64,000 bases of DNA. Source: Rhodanobacter sp. C03. GTDB taxonomy: Bacteria; Pseudomonadota; Gammaproteobacteria; Xanthomonadales; Rhodanobacteraceae. Made by a program: the position numbers and the translations under genes. This document shows positions 27,985 to 36,793 of this stretch, one piece after another (position 1 is the first letter of the stretch; each line of letters opens with the position of its first letter). The DNA lies in contig NZ_MUNT01000001.1 of the NCBI RefSeq assembly GCF_002001175.1, positions 372,001-436,000 on the forward strand, written 5' to 3'. The notes under the pieces are model-generated. The model worked only from the letters and a program-made list of their open reading frames with translations. It did no database searches and was not told the origin of the DNA.

Positions 27985-29250
27985 TCAAAGAATATCTGCT
28001 ACCGGCGTGTCCGGCGCGGGAGTTTCGACATGCAGCCGCTGCCGCCGGCGCAGGCTCGGGAACATCGCCATCCACAGCCCGACCACCAGCAGGGTGCCGA
28101 CACCGCCAAGCACGGTGGCGTGTACCGCCCCCATCCACGCGGCCAGCATGCCGGACTCGAACTCGCCGAGCTGGTTGGAGGTGTTGATGAAGATTGCATT
28201 CACCGCGCTGACGCGGCCGCGCATGTCGTCCGGGGTATCGAGCTGCACCAGCGAGCTGCGGATCACCATGCTGACCATGTCGAACGCGCCCAGCGCGAAC
28301 AGCGCGAGCAGCGACAGCCAGAGCGTGGAAGAGAGCGCGAATACTAGGGTGGTCACACCGAAGCCGGCCACCGAGGCAAACATGATCGAGCCGACCCGTC
28401 GCTGCAGGCTGTGCTGCGCCAGCCACAGCGACATCAGCAATGCACCCACCGCCGGCGCGGCGCGCAGCAGTCCCAGGCCCCACGGGCCGGTATGCAGGAT
28501 GTCTTTCGCAAAGATCGGCAACAGCGCGGTGGCGCCGCCGAGCAGCACGGCGAACAGATCCAGCGAGATCACGCCGAGCACATCCTTGCGTTCGCGAATG
28601 AAATGCACGCCGGCGAACAGCGTCTTCAGCGTGGCCGGCTCGCGCCTGGGCGGCGCCTGCTCGTAACGCAGCCGGCTCATCAGCGTGGCGGCGATCAGGT
28701 AGAGCGCGGCAGCCACCACGTAGACCACGCCCGGCCCGGCGACATACAGCAGACCGCCCAGCGCCGGGCCCATGATCATCGCCGCCTGGCCGGCCGAAGC
28801 ATTCACCGCCATCGCGCGCGGCAGGATCGATGCCGGCACCAGCGCCGGCAGCATCGACTGCAGCGCGGGAAACTCGAACGCCTTGGCCACGCCGATCACG
28901 AATACCAGCGCGAGAATGCCGATCTCGTGGATATGCCCGGTCAGGGTCAACCCGGCGAGCACCACGATCGCGATCCATTCGATGATCTGTCCGATCAGCA
29001 CGATCCGCCGGCGCTCGAACTGGTCCGCCACATGTCCGGCCGGCAGCGCCAGCAGCACCGACGGCACGAACTGCACCAGCCCGATCAGGCCCAGGTCGAA
29101 CGCGCGGCCGGTGGTCGCGTAGATCTGCCAGCCGACCGCCACCGACAGCATCTGGAAGCCGAAGCTGGAAGCGATCCGGGCGAACCAGAATGCGACAAAG
29201 GCGCGATGCTGCAGCAGCGAATCCGCCGCCGGCGTGGTGTGGGATGACAT
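27985..29250 (-). CDS. MFS exporter, EntS-like
   Basis: A 421-residue transporter with 12 predicted helices and both MFS halves. FQMLSVAVGWQIYATTG near the N-terminus, LPAGHVADQFERRRIVL (motif A position), MGPALGGLL and DDMRGRVSAVN are characteristic of the MFS_3 group, which includes the enterobactin exporter EntS and other drug or siderophore exporters. AAGGA lies about nine bases before ATG 29250. It is followed by a REP-like palindrome and the amidinotransferase gene. The substrate cannot be read from sequence. Confidence 0.82.
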   Translation of the reverse strand: MSSHTTPAADSLLQHRAFVAFWFARIASSFGFQMLSVAVGWQIYATTGRAFDLGLIGLVQFVPSVLLALPAGHVADQFERRRIVLIGQIIEWIAIVVLAGLTLTGHIHEIGILALVFVIGVAKAFEFPALQSMLPALVPASILPRAMAVNASAGQAAMIMGPALGGLLYVAGPGVVYVVAAALYLIAATLMSRLRYEQAPPRREPATLKTLFAGVHFIRERKDVLGVISLDLFAVLLGGATALLPIFAKDILHTGPWGLGLLRAAPAVGALLMSLWLAQHSLQRRVGSIMFASVAGFGVTTLVFALSSTLWLSLLALFALGAFDMVSMVIRSSLVQLDTPDDMRGRVSAVNAIFINTSNQLGEFESGMLAAWMGAVHATVLGGVGTLLVVGLWMAMFPSLRRRQRLHVETPAPDTPVADIL

Positions 29251-29407
29251 CGGGTGTCCTTGGGGTCGCCCATTATCGGGGCATCACCGACGTCGGCAAA
29301 GTACCGGAGATCGCGCTGATCATTCAGCTTGGAGAGGGTCAAATTGACACGCCCTTGCCATTGTGACGACTAGCGTCGTAGCCCATTGGGTCGTTTGAGG
29401 CGAGTCC

Positions 29408-29710
29408 ATGGACAGACAGGCAGAACGTGTCTATACCGACCAGGCCAGCGTCCGGCAGCTTGAATCACTGATTGACCAACTGCCGAAGCATGGCCATGTG
29501 GTGCTGGTCATGAAGGACGGCAGCAGCTGCGATGGCGTGGTCAGCAAGCGGCCGAACGTGCAGGTGTTCCGCGATGCCCACGAGCACGAGGGCGTCAACG
29601 CCCGGGTGCAGTTGCGGCGACCCGATGTGCCGGATTGGAGCCGGCACGTATGGCTCGATCAAGTTGTACGCGTCGAACATCTGGATTTGAGCATGGTGGG
29701 CAAAAGCTGA
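29408..29710 (+). CDS. DUF3247-like small protein, probable Sm-like fold
   Basis: This 100-residue protein has the core HGHVVLVMKDGSSCDGVVSKRPNVQVF, which looks like an Sm1-type five-stranded barrel element with a Gly turn. From memory this matches DUF3247, a small Xanthomonas family whose crystal structure (XC5848) is Sm-like. Function is unknown; RNA binding is a guess from the fold. It lies between two minus-strand genes and ends 2 bases before the convergent acyltransferase stop. Confidence 0.7.
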   Translation: MDRQAERVYTDQASVRQLESLIDQLPKHGHVVLVMKDGSSCDGVVSKRPNVQVFRDAHEHEGVNARVQLRRPDVPDWSRHVWLDQVVRVEHLDLSMVGKS

Positions 29711-29712
29711 GC

Positions 29713-30906
29713 TCAGGCCAGATCGTCGGCCAGTCGCGGAGCGGCGCTCACCTTGGGCCCTGAGTGCGGTGCGTCCAGTCCGAACAGCGGTCGCAGCCAG
29801 CGCGTGCGGCGGATCACGAACTCGTGCAGCACCGCACAGCCGCCGATCGTGCCCAGCAGGATCAATACTGGCTCGGACACCGGCCCCAAACCCAGCGGTA
29901 GCAACTGCCAGGCGAAGAACAGCAACAGGCTCTGATGCAGTACGTACCACGGGTACACCGCCTCGCGCGCATACGGCAGCCAACGGAACGGACGATTGAG
30001 CAGCGCGTGTCCCCAGCCGAGGATGGCGGTAATCGCGATCCAGGTGTAGCTGTAGTGCAGCCAGACCGTGAGCAGCTTGACCACGATCACGGCCGCCCGC
30101 GCGTGGGCGAACTGGCCGGCGAACCGGTCAAGGCACAGGTACGCCGCGAAGCAGGCCAGCGCCAGCGCCAGCGTGACGCGCCGCAGGCGCGACAATTCCG
30201 CCCACAGGCCGTTGTCTGTGCCCAGCAGGTAGCCGTAGAAAAACATCGTGGCGTAGAGCGCCAGCGCGTACCAGTCGCCGACCAGCGCATGCGTTTCCGG
30301 ATAACGCCAAGACAGCAGCACGCCATACGCGAACAGCGGCAGCACCGGATGCACCAACAGGCTCGCGCCGCGCAGCCGCAGGCAACCCGCGCGAAGGCGC
30401 TGGCCGAGGCGCGATTCCAGTAGCGGCAGCAACGGCAACAGCAGCATCGTGAAGAGCCAAAGGTAGGGCAGGTACCATAGGTGTGCCCAGGTCAGTCCGT
30501 AATCCTCGTAGCCGTGTGTCCAGTAGTGCAGCAGGAACGCCCCGAAGCACGGCGCGATCATATGGTCGGTCAGCCCACCCACGTAAGACTGGATCGGGAT
30601 CACCACCAGCATGCCGAACACCAGCGGCAGCAGCAGGCGCAGCGTGCGCTTCCACGCCAGTCCGGCCAGCCCGGTCCTGCCGCGCATGAAATGCACCGCC
30701 AGCCCCGAGATCAGGAACAGCAGTTCCATCCGCCAGCGATTCACGAACAGCATCGGGTATTGCAGCCACGTAGCGAGATAGTGACTGTGCAGCGGCATGC
30801 CTTGCCAGTCAGCCACCGGCGCCACGTACAGCATGCCGGCGTGATAGAGGATCAGCAGGCCGAACGCGAGTACGCGTAGCGCGTCGATATCATGGCGGCG
30901 AGTCAT
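29713..30906 (-). CDS. Acyltransferase family 3 membrane protein
   Basis: A 397-residue polytopic protein of the acyltransferase 3 (OafA/OpgC) superfamily. The family opening RRHDIDALRVLAFGLLILYHAGML contains the key R and H, and RMELLFLISGLAVHFM is the second signature. About ten helices follow, with WYLPYLWLF and YPWYVLHQSLLL near the end. Members transfer acetyl or succinyl groups to surface glycans such as periplasmic glucans. The start at ATG 30906 is preferred for its GGAG; 30936 lacks one. Acceptor unknown. Confidence 0.85.
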   Translation of the reverse strand: MTRRHDIDALRVLAFGLLILYHAGMLYVAPVADWQGMPLHSHYLATWLQYPMLFVNRWRMELLFLISGLAVHFMRGRTGLAGLAWKRTLRLLLPLVFGMLVVIPIQSYVGGLTDHMIAPCFGAFLLHYWTHGYEDYGLTWAHLWYLPYLWLFTMLLLPLLPLLESRLGQRLRAGCLRLRGASLLVHPVLPLFAYGVLLSWRYPETHALVGDWYALALYATMFFYGYLLGTDNGLWAELSRLRRVTLALALACFAAYLCLDRFAGQFAHARAAVIVVKLLTVWLHYSYTWIAITAILGWGHALLNRPFRWLPYAREAVYPWYVLHQSLLLFFAWQLLPLGLGPVSEPVLILLGTIGGCAVLHEFVIRRTRWLRPLFGLDAPHSGPKVSAAPRLADDLA

Positions 30907-31059
30907 GCTGGAAACTCCGGTGGAAAGTGTCGTCATGCTGGTGCGCTTTCATCTCGTCCTCATGCGCCAAGTGACTGATGGACGGGTGATAGTGACGAAC
31001 GGTAGGTAACTGGGGACGAAGCCCGGGGCAATCGGCAGCGTTGCCCGTAGAATCGCCGC

Positions 31060-31947
31060 ATGACGAATCACGCGGTTTTCGATTACCGGGACTTCCAGCG
31101 CTGGCGGCGACCGTTCGAGATCGGTTTCTGGCTTGCGTCGTATGTGTTGAACGCGACGTTCAACAGCGTGACATCGGCGATCGATCATGCCGCGCTGCCG
31201 GCATGGGAGCCGTGGTCGTGGGAGTGGAGCAGCGCGCTGGTACTCCTGGCGCTGGTGCCAGCGGTGATTGCCGTCGAACGACGCTGGCCATTCCGTTTCG
31301 ATACCTGGCGACGCAGCCTGCCGCTGCATCTGCTGGCCAGTGTGCCGTTCAGCCTGATCCACGTCGGCGGCATGATCGCGCTACGCAAGCTGGCCTATGC
31401 GATGGCAGGGCAGCATTACGATTTTGGCTTGTGGTGGCCCAATTTCGGCTACGAATACCTCAAGGATGTGCGCACCTATTTCTCGATCATCGCCATGCTG
31501 GCGTTGTATCGACTATGGCTGCTGCGCCTGCAGGGCGAGGCGCGGTTGCTGGTCGCGCCGGAGGAAGGCCCGCCGGTGGAGCCGGTCGAGCGGCCCGAGC
31601 GCTTTCTGGTGCGCAAGCTGGGCCGGGAGTTTCTGGTCAATGCCAGCGAGATCGAATGGCTGCAGGCGTCCGGCAATTACGTGAACCTGCATGTGCGCGG
31701 TCGCGACTATCCGTTGCGCGCGACCATGGCCGGGATCGAGGAGCGGCTGGATCCGGCCCGTTTCGTGCGGGTGCATCGCAGCTATTTCGTCAATCTCGAT
31801 TACCTCACCGAGATCGAGCCGCTGGAGACCGGCGACGCCCGTCTGCAGCTGCGCGACAGTGTGAAGATTCCCTGCAGTCGGCGTTATCGGGCGGCATTGC
31901 GCGAGCGATTTGGCCAGCCGGACTGCGCGAAGCCGGTTGCGTCTTAG
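31060..31947 (+). CDS. Membrane-bound LytTR-type DNA-binding regulator
   Basis: The protein has 295 residues. The first ~150 contain four hydrophobic helices (SALVLLALVPAVIAV, LPLHLLASVPFSLIHVGGMIA and others). The C-terminal ~100 form a LytTR DNA-binding domain: FLVRKLGREFLVNASEIEWLQASGNYVNLHV and RVHRSYFVNLDYL. This layout is a one-piece membrane-anchored transcription factor with no receiver domain. Targets may be the exported proteins that follow. No good Shine-Dalgarno is visible ahead of ATG 31060. Confidence 0.88.
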   Translation: MTNHAVFDYRDFQRWRRPFEIGFWLASYVLNATFNSVTSAIDHAALPAWEPWSWEWSSALVLLALVPAVIAVERRWPFRFDTWRRSLPLHLLASVPFSLIHVGGMIALRKLAYAMAGQHYDFGLWWPNFGYEYLKDVRTYFSIIAMLALYRLWLLRLQGEARLLVAPEEGPPVEPVERPERFLVRKLGREFLVNASEIEWLQASGNYVNLHVRGRDYPLRATMAGIEERLDPARFVRVHRSYFVNLDYLTEIEPLETGDARLQLRDSVKIPCSRRYRAALRERFGQPDCAKPVAS

Positions 31948-31996
31948 CCGTGGATCGTTCCAAGCTAGACACCTGTCTCCCGAGCGACGACCGTCG

Positions 31997-32737
31997 ATGA
32001 TGAATTCACCTTGCCGCTATCGATTCGCTGGCGCCGTCCTGAGTGTGGCCTTGATGCTCGCGGCCTGTTCGCCGCAGGGCGGCGCACCCGCGCCGGATGC
32101 GTCGCAACAGCAGGCACAGGTTCAGGCCGCCGCGGCGGCGCGCAATCTGGATACCTATCGACAGCTGCTGCGCATCGGCAACGACGGGATGGCGGTGTCG
32201 ATGGGTCATGACATCGTCAACCACTATCCGGACAGCGCTGCAGCGAAGGAAGTGCAGCAGAGCCTGCCGGCGATCGAGAAGCGCTATACCGAAGCCAGCG
32301 AGAAGAACCGGCTGGCCGCGCTGTGGGTGTATCAGGTGTCGCCGATGGCCGGCGGCACGCAGTCCACCGCCACCATCGTCAGCAGCCAGCCGTCGGGTAA
32401 CGACCGGGTGCAGCTGGTGTTGCGCCGGCATACCAGCTGGGGCCAGAGCGTGTTCCTGTACGGCAGCAAGCCTGGCTTCATCTGCCACGGCAATTGCACG
32501 CTGACCGCCACGGTGGATGGCAAGCCGGCGCATATCAAGGTGTTCGCGCCACCAACCGGCGAGCCGGCGCTGATGATGGTCGATGACAAGGGTTTCATCA
32601 CGATGTTGCACAAGGCGAAGAAGATCAGTCTGGATGTGACTTTCGCCGAAGGTGAGAAGAAGCAGACCCTGGTCTATGAAGTAGGCGGCTTTGATCCGGC
32701 CAAGTGGGTCAGCCTCGGCAAGGGCAAAAAGAAGTAA
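31997..32737 (+). CDS. Exported lipoprotein, unknown function
   Basis: From ATG 31997 the protein has 246 residues (an adjacent ATG at 32000 is equally possible). The signal peptide ends at LMLAAC, a lipobox. A Gln/Ala-rich stretch is followed by a TPR-like helical pair (YRQLLRIGNDGMAVSMGHDIVNHYPDS) and a beta-rich C-terminal half with FICHGNCTLTATVDGKPAHIKVF. The two Cys near the middle may form a disulfide. No family recognised. It may share a transcript with the LytTR gene 49 bases upstream. Confidence 0.75.
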   Translation: MMNSPCRYRFAGAVLSVALMLAACSPQGGAPAPDASQQQAQVQAAAAARNLDTYRQLLRIGNDGMAVSMGHDIVNHYPDSAAAKEVQQSLPAIEKRYTEASEKNRLAALWVYQVSPMAGGTQSTATIVSSQPSGNDRVQLVLRRHTSWGQSVFLYGSKPGFICHGNCTLTATVDGKPAHIKVFAPPTGEPALMMVDDKGFITMLHKAKKISLDVTFAEGEKKQTLVYEVGGFDPAKWVSLGKGKKK

Positions 32738-32800
32738 GCCGGTGTATGCCTGTGGCCGGGTGATGCGTTATCAAACCTGTTCCCGATGGAGATGGTCGCC

Positions 32801-33250
32801 ATGAAATTCATGCATCTGTTCTCCGGGTTGCTCGTAGCCGGGCTGCTCGCAAGCTGTTCCAGCGTGCCCTATGCGCAACGACAGAGTCAGCGCCAGGCGC
32901 AGTATCTGGCGGCAGCCGGCGCGCCCGTGCGCAGTTTCCGCTTCTTCAGCCCGCTGTATTCATGGGAGGCGTTGAACGACCAGCAGCTGGTGGTCTATGC
33001 CCGGCCCAACCAGGCATGGCTGCTTGATGTGGATGGCTGCCCGAATCTGACGTTTGCGAATGCGATCGGACTGACCTCCAGCTTCAATGAGGTATCGGTG
33101 CGTTTCGACCGCGTACTGACCGGGCGGAACAACTATCCCTGCACCATCACGCAGATCCGTCCGGTCGATGTGAGCCATCTGCGGGCTGCGCAACAGGCCC
33201 AGCGCAAGATCGACGAAAAGCCGCGCGAGGTGCCTGCCGGCGGACAGTGA
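32801..33250 (+). CDS. DUF6491-like lipoprotein (tandem copy 1)
   Basis: This 149-residue lipoprotein has the lipobox LLASC and the core AAAGAPVRSFRF, then LNDQQLVVYARPNQAWLLDV, a Cys, and NYPCTITQIRPVD. GGAG lies nine bases before ATG 32801, so this start is preferred to 32786. The next gene encodes a clear paralogue sharing APVRSFR, WE-LND-QLVVY-RP and IRP-D. The family resembles DUF6491 of Xanthomonadales; function unknown, probably periplasmic face of a membrane. Confidence 0.75.
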   Translation: MKFMHLFSGLLVAGLLASCSSVPYAQRQSQRQAQYLAAAGAPVRSFRFFSPLYSWEALNDQQLVVYARPNQAWLLDVDGCPNLTFANAIGLTSSFNEVSVRFDRVLTGRNNYPCTITQIRPVDVSHLRAAQQAQRKIDEKPREVPAGGQ

Positions 33251-33322
33251 TGCAGGTGTCCGTGCGGGCTGCATATCGGCAATCGCTGCATCATCAGACA
33301 TCGTTCCATGGAGGTCGCGGTC

Positions 33323-33799
33323 ATGTCCAAGTCATCCCTGTCATGGATCGGTTGCGCGTTGACGGTGCTGCTCGGCGCCTGCGCCAGCGGGCCGTCTGTG
33401 CAACAGATGCAGCTACGACAGGCTGCTTATGTGGCGGCAGCCGGCGCACCGGTACGCAGTTTCCGGTTGGTGGCGGGAGCTTCGGTTGACTCGTGGGAGC
33501 CGCTCAACGATACCCAGCTGGTGGTCTATACGCGCCCCACGCGTGCGTTCCTGCTGGATACCTGGCCCTGCAGCGGTCTGACAGTCACCAACAGTATCGG
33601 GTTTACGTCTTTTGCCGGGGAAGTGTCGGTCGGCTTCGATAAAATCCTCACGGCACGCGGCAATCTGCCTTGCGCGATCAAGCAGATTCGACCGCTGGAT
33701 CTGGCGCGTTTCAAGCTTGAGAAGGAAGCCCAGCGTCACGTCGACGTGATGGCACGTGACAACGCCGGCGCCACACCGCCACCGGTCAGCGGCAACTAG
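33323..33799 (+). CDS. DUF6491-like lipoprotein (tandem copy 2)
   Basis: This 158-residue paralogue of the preceding gene has the lipobox VLLGAC and the shared core AAAGAPVRSFRL, WEPLNDTQLVVYTRP and PCAIKQIRPLDLA. GGAGG eight bases before ATG 33323 decides the start against ATG 33308. The two Cys (WPCSGL and LPCAI) are conserved in both copies and may pair. A bidirectional hairpin terminator follows at 33831. Confidence 0.75.
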   Translation: MSKSSLSWIGCALTVLLGACASGPSVQQMQLRQAAYVAAAGAPVRSFRLVAGASVDSWEPLNDTQLVVYTRPTRAFLLDTWPCSGLTVTNSIGFTSFAGEVSVGFDKILTARGNLPCAIKQIRPLDLARFKLEKEAQRHVDVMARDNAGATPPPVSGN

Positions 33800-33830
33800 G
33801 CAGCGATCAAACGGCTCCGATCGATGGTCT

Positions 33831-33855
33831 GCTCTGCCGAGCCTATCGGCAGAGC
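33831..33855. terminator. Bidirectional hairpin between convergent genes
   Basis: GCTCTGCCGA (33831-33840) pairs perfectly with TCGGCAGAGC (33846-33855) around GCCTA, with GTTT following on the plus strand. It lies between the lipoprotein stop and the convergent ferritin-like gene. Confidence 0.65.
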
Positions 33856-33858
33856 GTT

Positions 33859-34728
33859 TCAGTGCAGAAACAGCTTGCCGCTGATCCGCGCCAGCGGTTT
33901 TTCCAGCATGTTCTGAAGCCGCGGCGGCAGATCCAGCGGTTTGAGCAGCATCTTCACCGTCATCGTGGCCGGAATGTGCCGGCGTAGCAGACCCTGCGCG
34001 CGATCGCTGATCCGGCGAAACTCCGTCTCACTGCCTTGGTGTTGCGGATAGCACTGGTTGAACACATGGCGCAGCGCGATGTCGCTGTCCTCGCCCTTGA
34101 TCTCGTTGACACGACGCAGGATCGCGCGAAATACCTTGTAGCGCCCGAAGCCCTCGCGCTCCCGGTATAGCCGGTAATGCTCGTAAAAATGCTTGTAGTG
34201 CCGCACCTCATCGCTCTTGATGTGGTTGGTCAGTTGCTTCAGCACCGGCTCGTCGGTGAGCTCGTGCAATGCGCGGTACAGACTGGCGGTGCCGGTTTCC
34301 ACCACGCAGCGAGCGGCCAGTTCCAGCCCGCGGCAGGGTTCGAGTTGTGTGGCCGTGCACACGGTGCCGTACTCGTCCCAGAACGCCTTGAAACCCTTCT
34401 CCCAGTCGAACTCCGGCCACACACAGCGCACATACGCGCTCAGGGCGCGGCCATGTTGCAGTTCTTCATGCTCCCAGTGCTGGTGGAGCCAGGTCTGCAG
34501 CTCCTGGTCGCCGTCGAAATGGTCGATCAGGTTCTGCGTGTAAAGATCCGAGCCGCTCTCGACGAACGACGAACTGCACAGCAGAAAGAACAGATCTTCA
34601 TCGTGGCGCACACGCGCGACATCGATACGACTGAGATCAAGACTCTCCAGAGTCCAGGGCAGGGCGGGGGAATAGCTCAAGCGAACGTCCTGTTTGGTAT
34701 CAGCGATGGCAGACCGGTGGCCTGTCAT
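33859..34728 (-). CDS. Ferritin-like di-iron protein, unknown substrate
   Basis: A helical protein of 289 residues with a full set of carboxylate-bridged di-iron ligands: a Glu in SFVESGSDLY, EELQH (ExxH), a Glu in CVVETGTASLY and DEVRH (ExxH). This E-ExxH-E-ExxH pattern is that of ferritin-like oxygenases and acyl-ACP desaturase relatives. It probably oxidises an organic substrate, but length and flanks fit no named enzyme I can recall. ATG 34728 is used; the frame continues to 34827 without support. Confidence 0.75.
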   Translation of the reverse strand: MTGHRSAIADTKQDVRLSYSPALPWTLESLDLSRIDVARVRHDEDLFFLLCSSSFVESGSDLYTQNLIDHFDGDQELQTWLHQHWEHEELQHGRALSAYVRCVWPEFDWEKGFKAFWDEYGTVCTATQLEPCRGLELAARCVVETGTASLYRALHELTDEPVLKQLTNHIKSDEVRHYKHFYEHYRLYREREGFGRYKVFRAILRRVNEIKGEDSDIALRHVFNQCYPQHQGSETEFRRISDRAQGLLRRHIPATMTVKMLLKPLDLPPRLQNMLEKPLARISGKLFLH

Positions 34729-34834
34729 TGCATGACGAGGGATGAAACAGGATACGGCCTTGCGCCGCTGCTGGATTAACGCGCGCCGACTTGCAGTCGC
34801 GCAGTTCGGTGTCGTGTCTCGGCGCAAGCGTGCC

Positions 34835-35251
34835 TCAGCGCACCACCGTCACCGGCACGTGGGCACGCGCCAATACATTGTTGGATACCGAGCCGAGCAG
34901 CCAGCGTGCGAGGGCGCCGCGCTCGGTGTGGCCGATCACGATGTGATCGACACCATGCTGTTCGATCTGGCTCAGCAACACGTCGCCGGGACTGCCGTAG
35001 GTCAACTCGACATCAACCAGGCTGGCGGCATCGGGCACGATCGTGGTCAGTTCCTCCAGCAGTTCCTTGACGCGCTGGGTGCCGGAGTCGGCCATCATCA
35101 GGGCGGAGGCGTCGGCGCCACCTTCGGTGACCTGCAGCACCGACACCACGCGCACCCGGCTGCTGCCGCAGCGAGCCAGATCGATCGCGAATTGAAAGGC
35201 GCGCCGGGAGGCATCGGAGCCGTCGTAACCCACCAGTGAATACTTGACCAT
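34835..35251 (-). CDS. Universal stress protein (UspA family)
   Basis: This 138-residue single-domain Usp starts MVKYSLVGYDGSDASRRAF, the usual strand-1 and Ser motif, and carries the ATP-binding signature GHTERG followed by GSVSNNVL and ends in PVTVV. The glycine pattern indicates the ATP-binding subclass. AAGGA precedes ATG 35251. Expression is typically induced by growth arrest; no specific operator is evident. Confidence 0.9.
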   Translation of the reverse strand: MVKYSLVGYDGSDASRRAFQFAIDLARCGSSRVRVVSVLQVTEGGADASALMMADSGTQRVKELLEELTTIVPDAASLVDVELTYGSPGDVLLSQIEQHGVDHIVIGHTERGALARWLLGSVSNNVLARAHVPVTVVR

Positions 35252-35523
35252 GGATATCCTTCGCTGCGTTATGGCGCCTTGAGTCTATGCAGTGTTTCAG
35301 CCGCGCCACAACCGGCGACACGGCATTGTCGGCTCGCACCTGCCAGTCTGCACGGCAAGCTGTTAGTTAAGCATCAAAGACTGGAAATCTGAACGGGGCG
35401 GCAGCTTCTGCACGCCACAATCACGCGGCGGTACACAATCTTGATCCACCACGCAGTGGCGTGCCGCCCCTCTGGGACGCACGTTCGACCCTGTGTCGGG
35501 AAAATCTATTCAAGGAGATGACG

Positions 35524-35982
35524 ATGATCAAGCGTACTTTTGGTATGGCCGCCGTGGTGCTGGCTTGCGCGACGGCAATGACAGCACTGCCGACTTCCAG
35601 CGCCCACGCCGATGAGGCCATGGTGAAGTGCCATCTCAGGTTCAATCTTGCTGGATGGTCGTTGATCTACAAGCATGCCGAGGGCAACGGTACCATTCGC
35701 TGTGACAACGGACAGACTGCCAACGTCAAGATCAGTGTGGTCGGCGGTGGCATCACCGCAGGCAAATACCGCATCAACGATGGCAAGGGCGAGATCAGCA
35801 ACGTGCACGGTATCCACGAAGTCTTCGGCGACTATGCACAGGCCGGCGCCGAGGCTGGCGTGGTCAGGAGTTCCCAGGCGCAGGTATTGACCAAGGGCAC
35901 CACCTCGTTGGCGTTGGCCGGTACTGGTGAGGGCGTCAACCTGGGTGTCTCGGTAGGCAAATTCACTATCGAGCCGCGTTGA
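35524..35982 (+). CDS. Exported protein of unknown function
   Basis: From ATG 35524 (AAGGAG six bases upstream) the protein has 152 residues with a Sec signal peptide ending near AHA-DEA. The mature part is small and beta-rich with two Cys (VKCHLRF, IRCDNG) that probably form a disulfide, a Gly-rich region VVGGGITAGKYRINDGKGEIS, and an ending VSVGKFTIEPR. No family recognised; it is likely periplasmic. A strong hairpin follows at 36018. The spacer from 35252 holds no other gene. Confidence 0.7.
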   Translation: MIKRTFGMAAVVLACATAMTALPTSSAHADEAMVKCHLRFNLAGWSLIYKHAEGNGTIRCDNGQTANVKISVVGGGITAGKYRINDGKGEISNVHGIHEVFGDYAQAGAEAGVVRSSQAQVLTKGTTSLALAGTGEGVNLGVSVGKFTIEPR

Positions 35983-36017
35983 TACCTGAGGGCTGTCAGG
36001 CAGACATGCTGTAATAA

Positions 36018-36043
36018 CGAAGGGCGCCGCATGGCGCCCTTCG
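36018..36043 (+). terminator. Hairpin after exported-protein gene
   Basis: CGAAGGGCGCC (36018-36028) pairs perfectly with GGCGCCCTTCG (36033-36043) around GCAT, 35 bases after the stop codon. The T tract is weak. Confidence 0.6.
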
Positions 36044-36106
36044 CTTGGGTGCGCGTAAACTGCGAAGGCTGAACTTCTTCCCCGTTTCCCTGCTGGAGAT
36101 TCCGTC

Positions 36107-36184
36107 TTGCGCTGCCTTTCCCGTCTGCTCGCGTCGAGCCTCCAGGTGATGAGCGACCTGGCCACGCTGAAGGCGGCGCCCTGA
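36107..36184 (+). CDS. Possible 25-codon leader ORF coupled to next gene
   Basis: TTG 36107 has GGAG eight bases upstream and opens 25 codons ending in TGA that overlaps the next start as TGATG. The peptide is basic then amphipathic. Only the ribosome site and the overlap support it, so it may simply be upstream DNA. Confidence 0.3.
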   Translation: MRCLSRLLASSLQVMSDLATLKAAP

Positions 36185-36726
36185 TGGTTCTGGTGTTGCA
36201 CGACCAATCCGCGCGGCCGCGCGGGCTGACCATCTGGCGCGTGCTGGTGTGGGCGCTGTTGCTGTTTTCAGCGCTCGGCTGTCTGCAGTATGTGCGCCAC
36301 GCGCAGCTGGTGTGGGAACAACTGCAGGGTCTGGCACCGGCGCAGCCTGATGCGGTCGCGGCGCTGCGCGGCATGCTTGGCTGGGACGCGGCCTACCTGT
36401 TGGCAGCACTTGTACTGATCGTGGTCTGCGCTGGCTGCATCCTGCGTCAGGCCTGGGCGCGGCCCTGCATGCGGGTCGCGGCGTTGGCGCTCGCGGTATG
36501 GCTGTTATTCAGCGGCATCCTGTTGTTGCGCGAGTGGCAGTCGATTTCCGCCAGTGCCAGTGGCACCCAGTTGAGTGCCGCGATGCAACAACAGTTGCCG
36601 CAGGTGTATCGCACCATGCAGCTGGCGCTGGTGTTCAATGCAGTTGCCGTGCCCCTACTGCTATGGCTGAGCTGGCGTCTGGGTCGGCCGACGGTGCGTG
36701 CACAGTTCCGCTCGCGTCGCCGCTGA
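36184..36726 (+). CDS. Four-helix membrane protein, unknown function
   Basis: This 180-residue protein has four hydrophobic helices: VLVWALLLFSALGCL, AAYLLAALVLIVVCAGCIL, VAALALAVWLLFSGILLL and LALVFNAVAVPLLLWLSW. A short loop with QMQQQLPQVY-type residues separates helices 3 and 4, and the C-terminus is Arg-rich. No family recognised. AAGG lies about ten bases before ATG 36184, which overlaps the stop of a possible leader ORF. Confidence 0.7.
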   Translation: MVLVLHDQSARPRGLTIWRVLVWALLLFSALGCLQYVRHAQLVWEQLQGLAPAQPDAVAALRGMLGWDAAYLLAALVLIVVCAGCILRQAWARPCMRVAALALAVWLLFSGILLLREWQSISASASGTQLSAAMQQQLPQVYRTMQLALVFNAVAVPLLLWLSWRLGRPTVRAQFRSRRR

Positions 36727-36793
36727 GCAGTTCAGCGCTGGTTGCGATGATGTCGGCTATCGCTGAGTGGATCTTCTTTCAACGGACTAACCC

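Noticed and set aside
27008..28978. A 656-codon frame extending the amidinotransferase-like gene upstream.
   Set aside because: The extra part lies over the MFS gene and through the REP palindrome; GTG 27925 gives normal family length.
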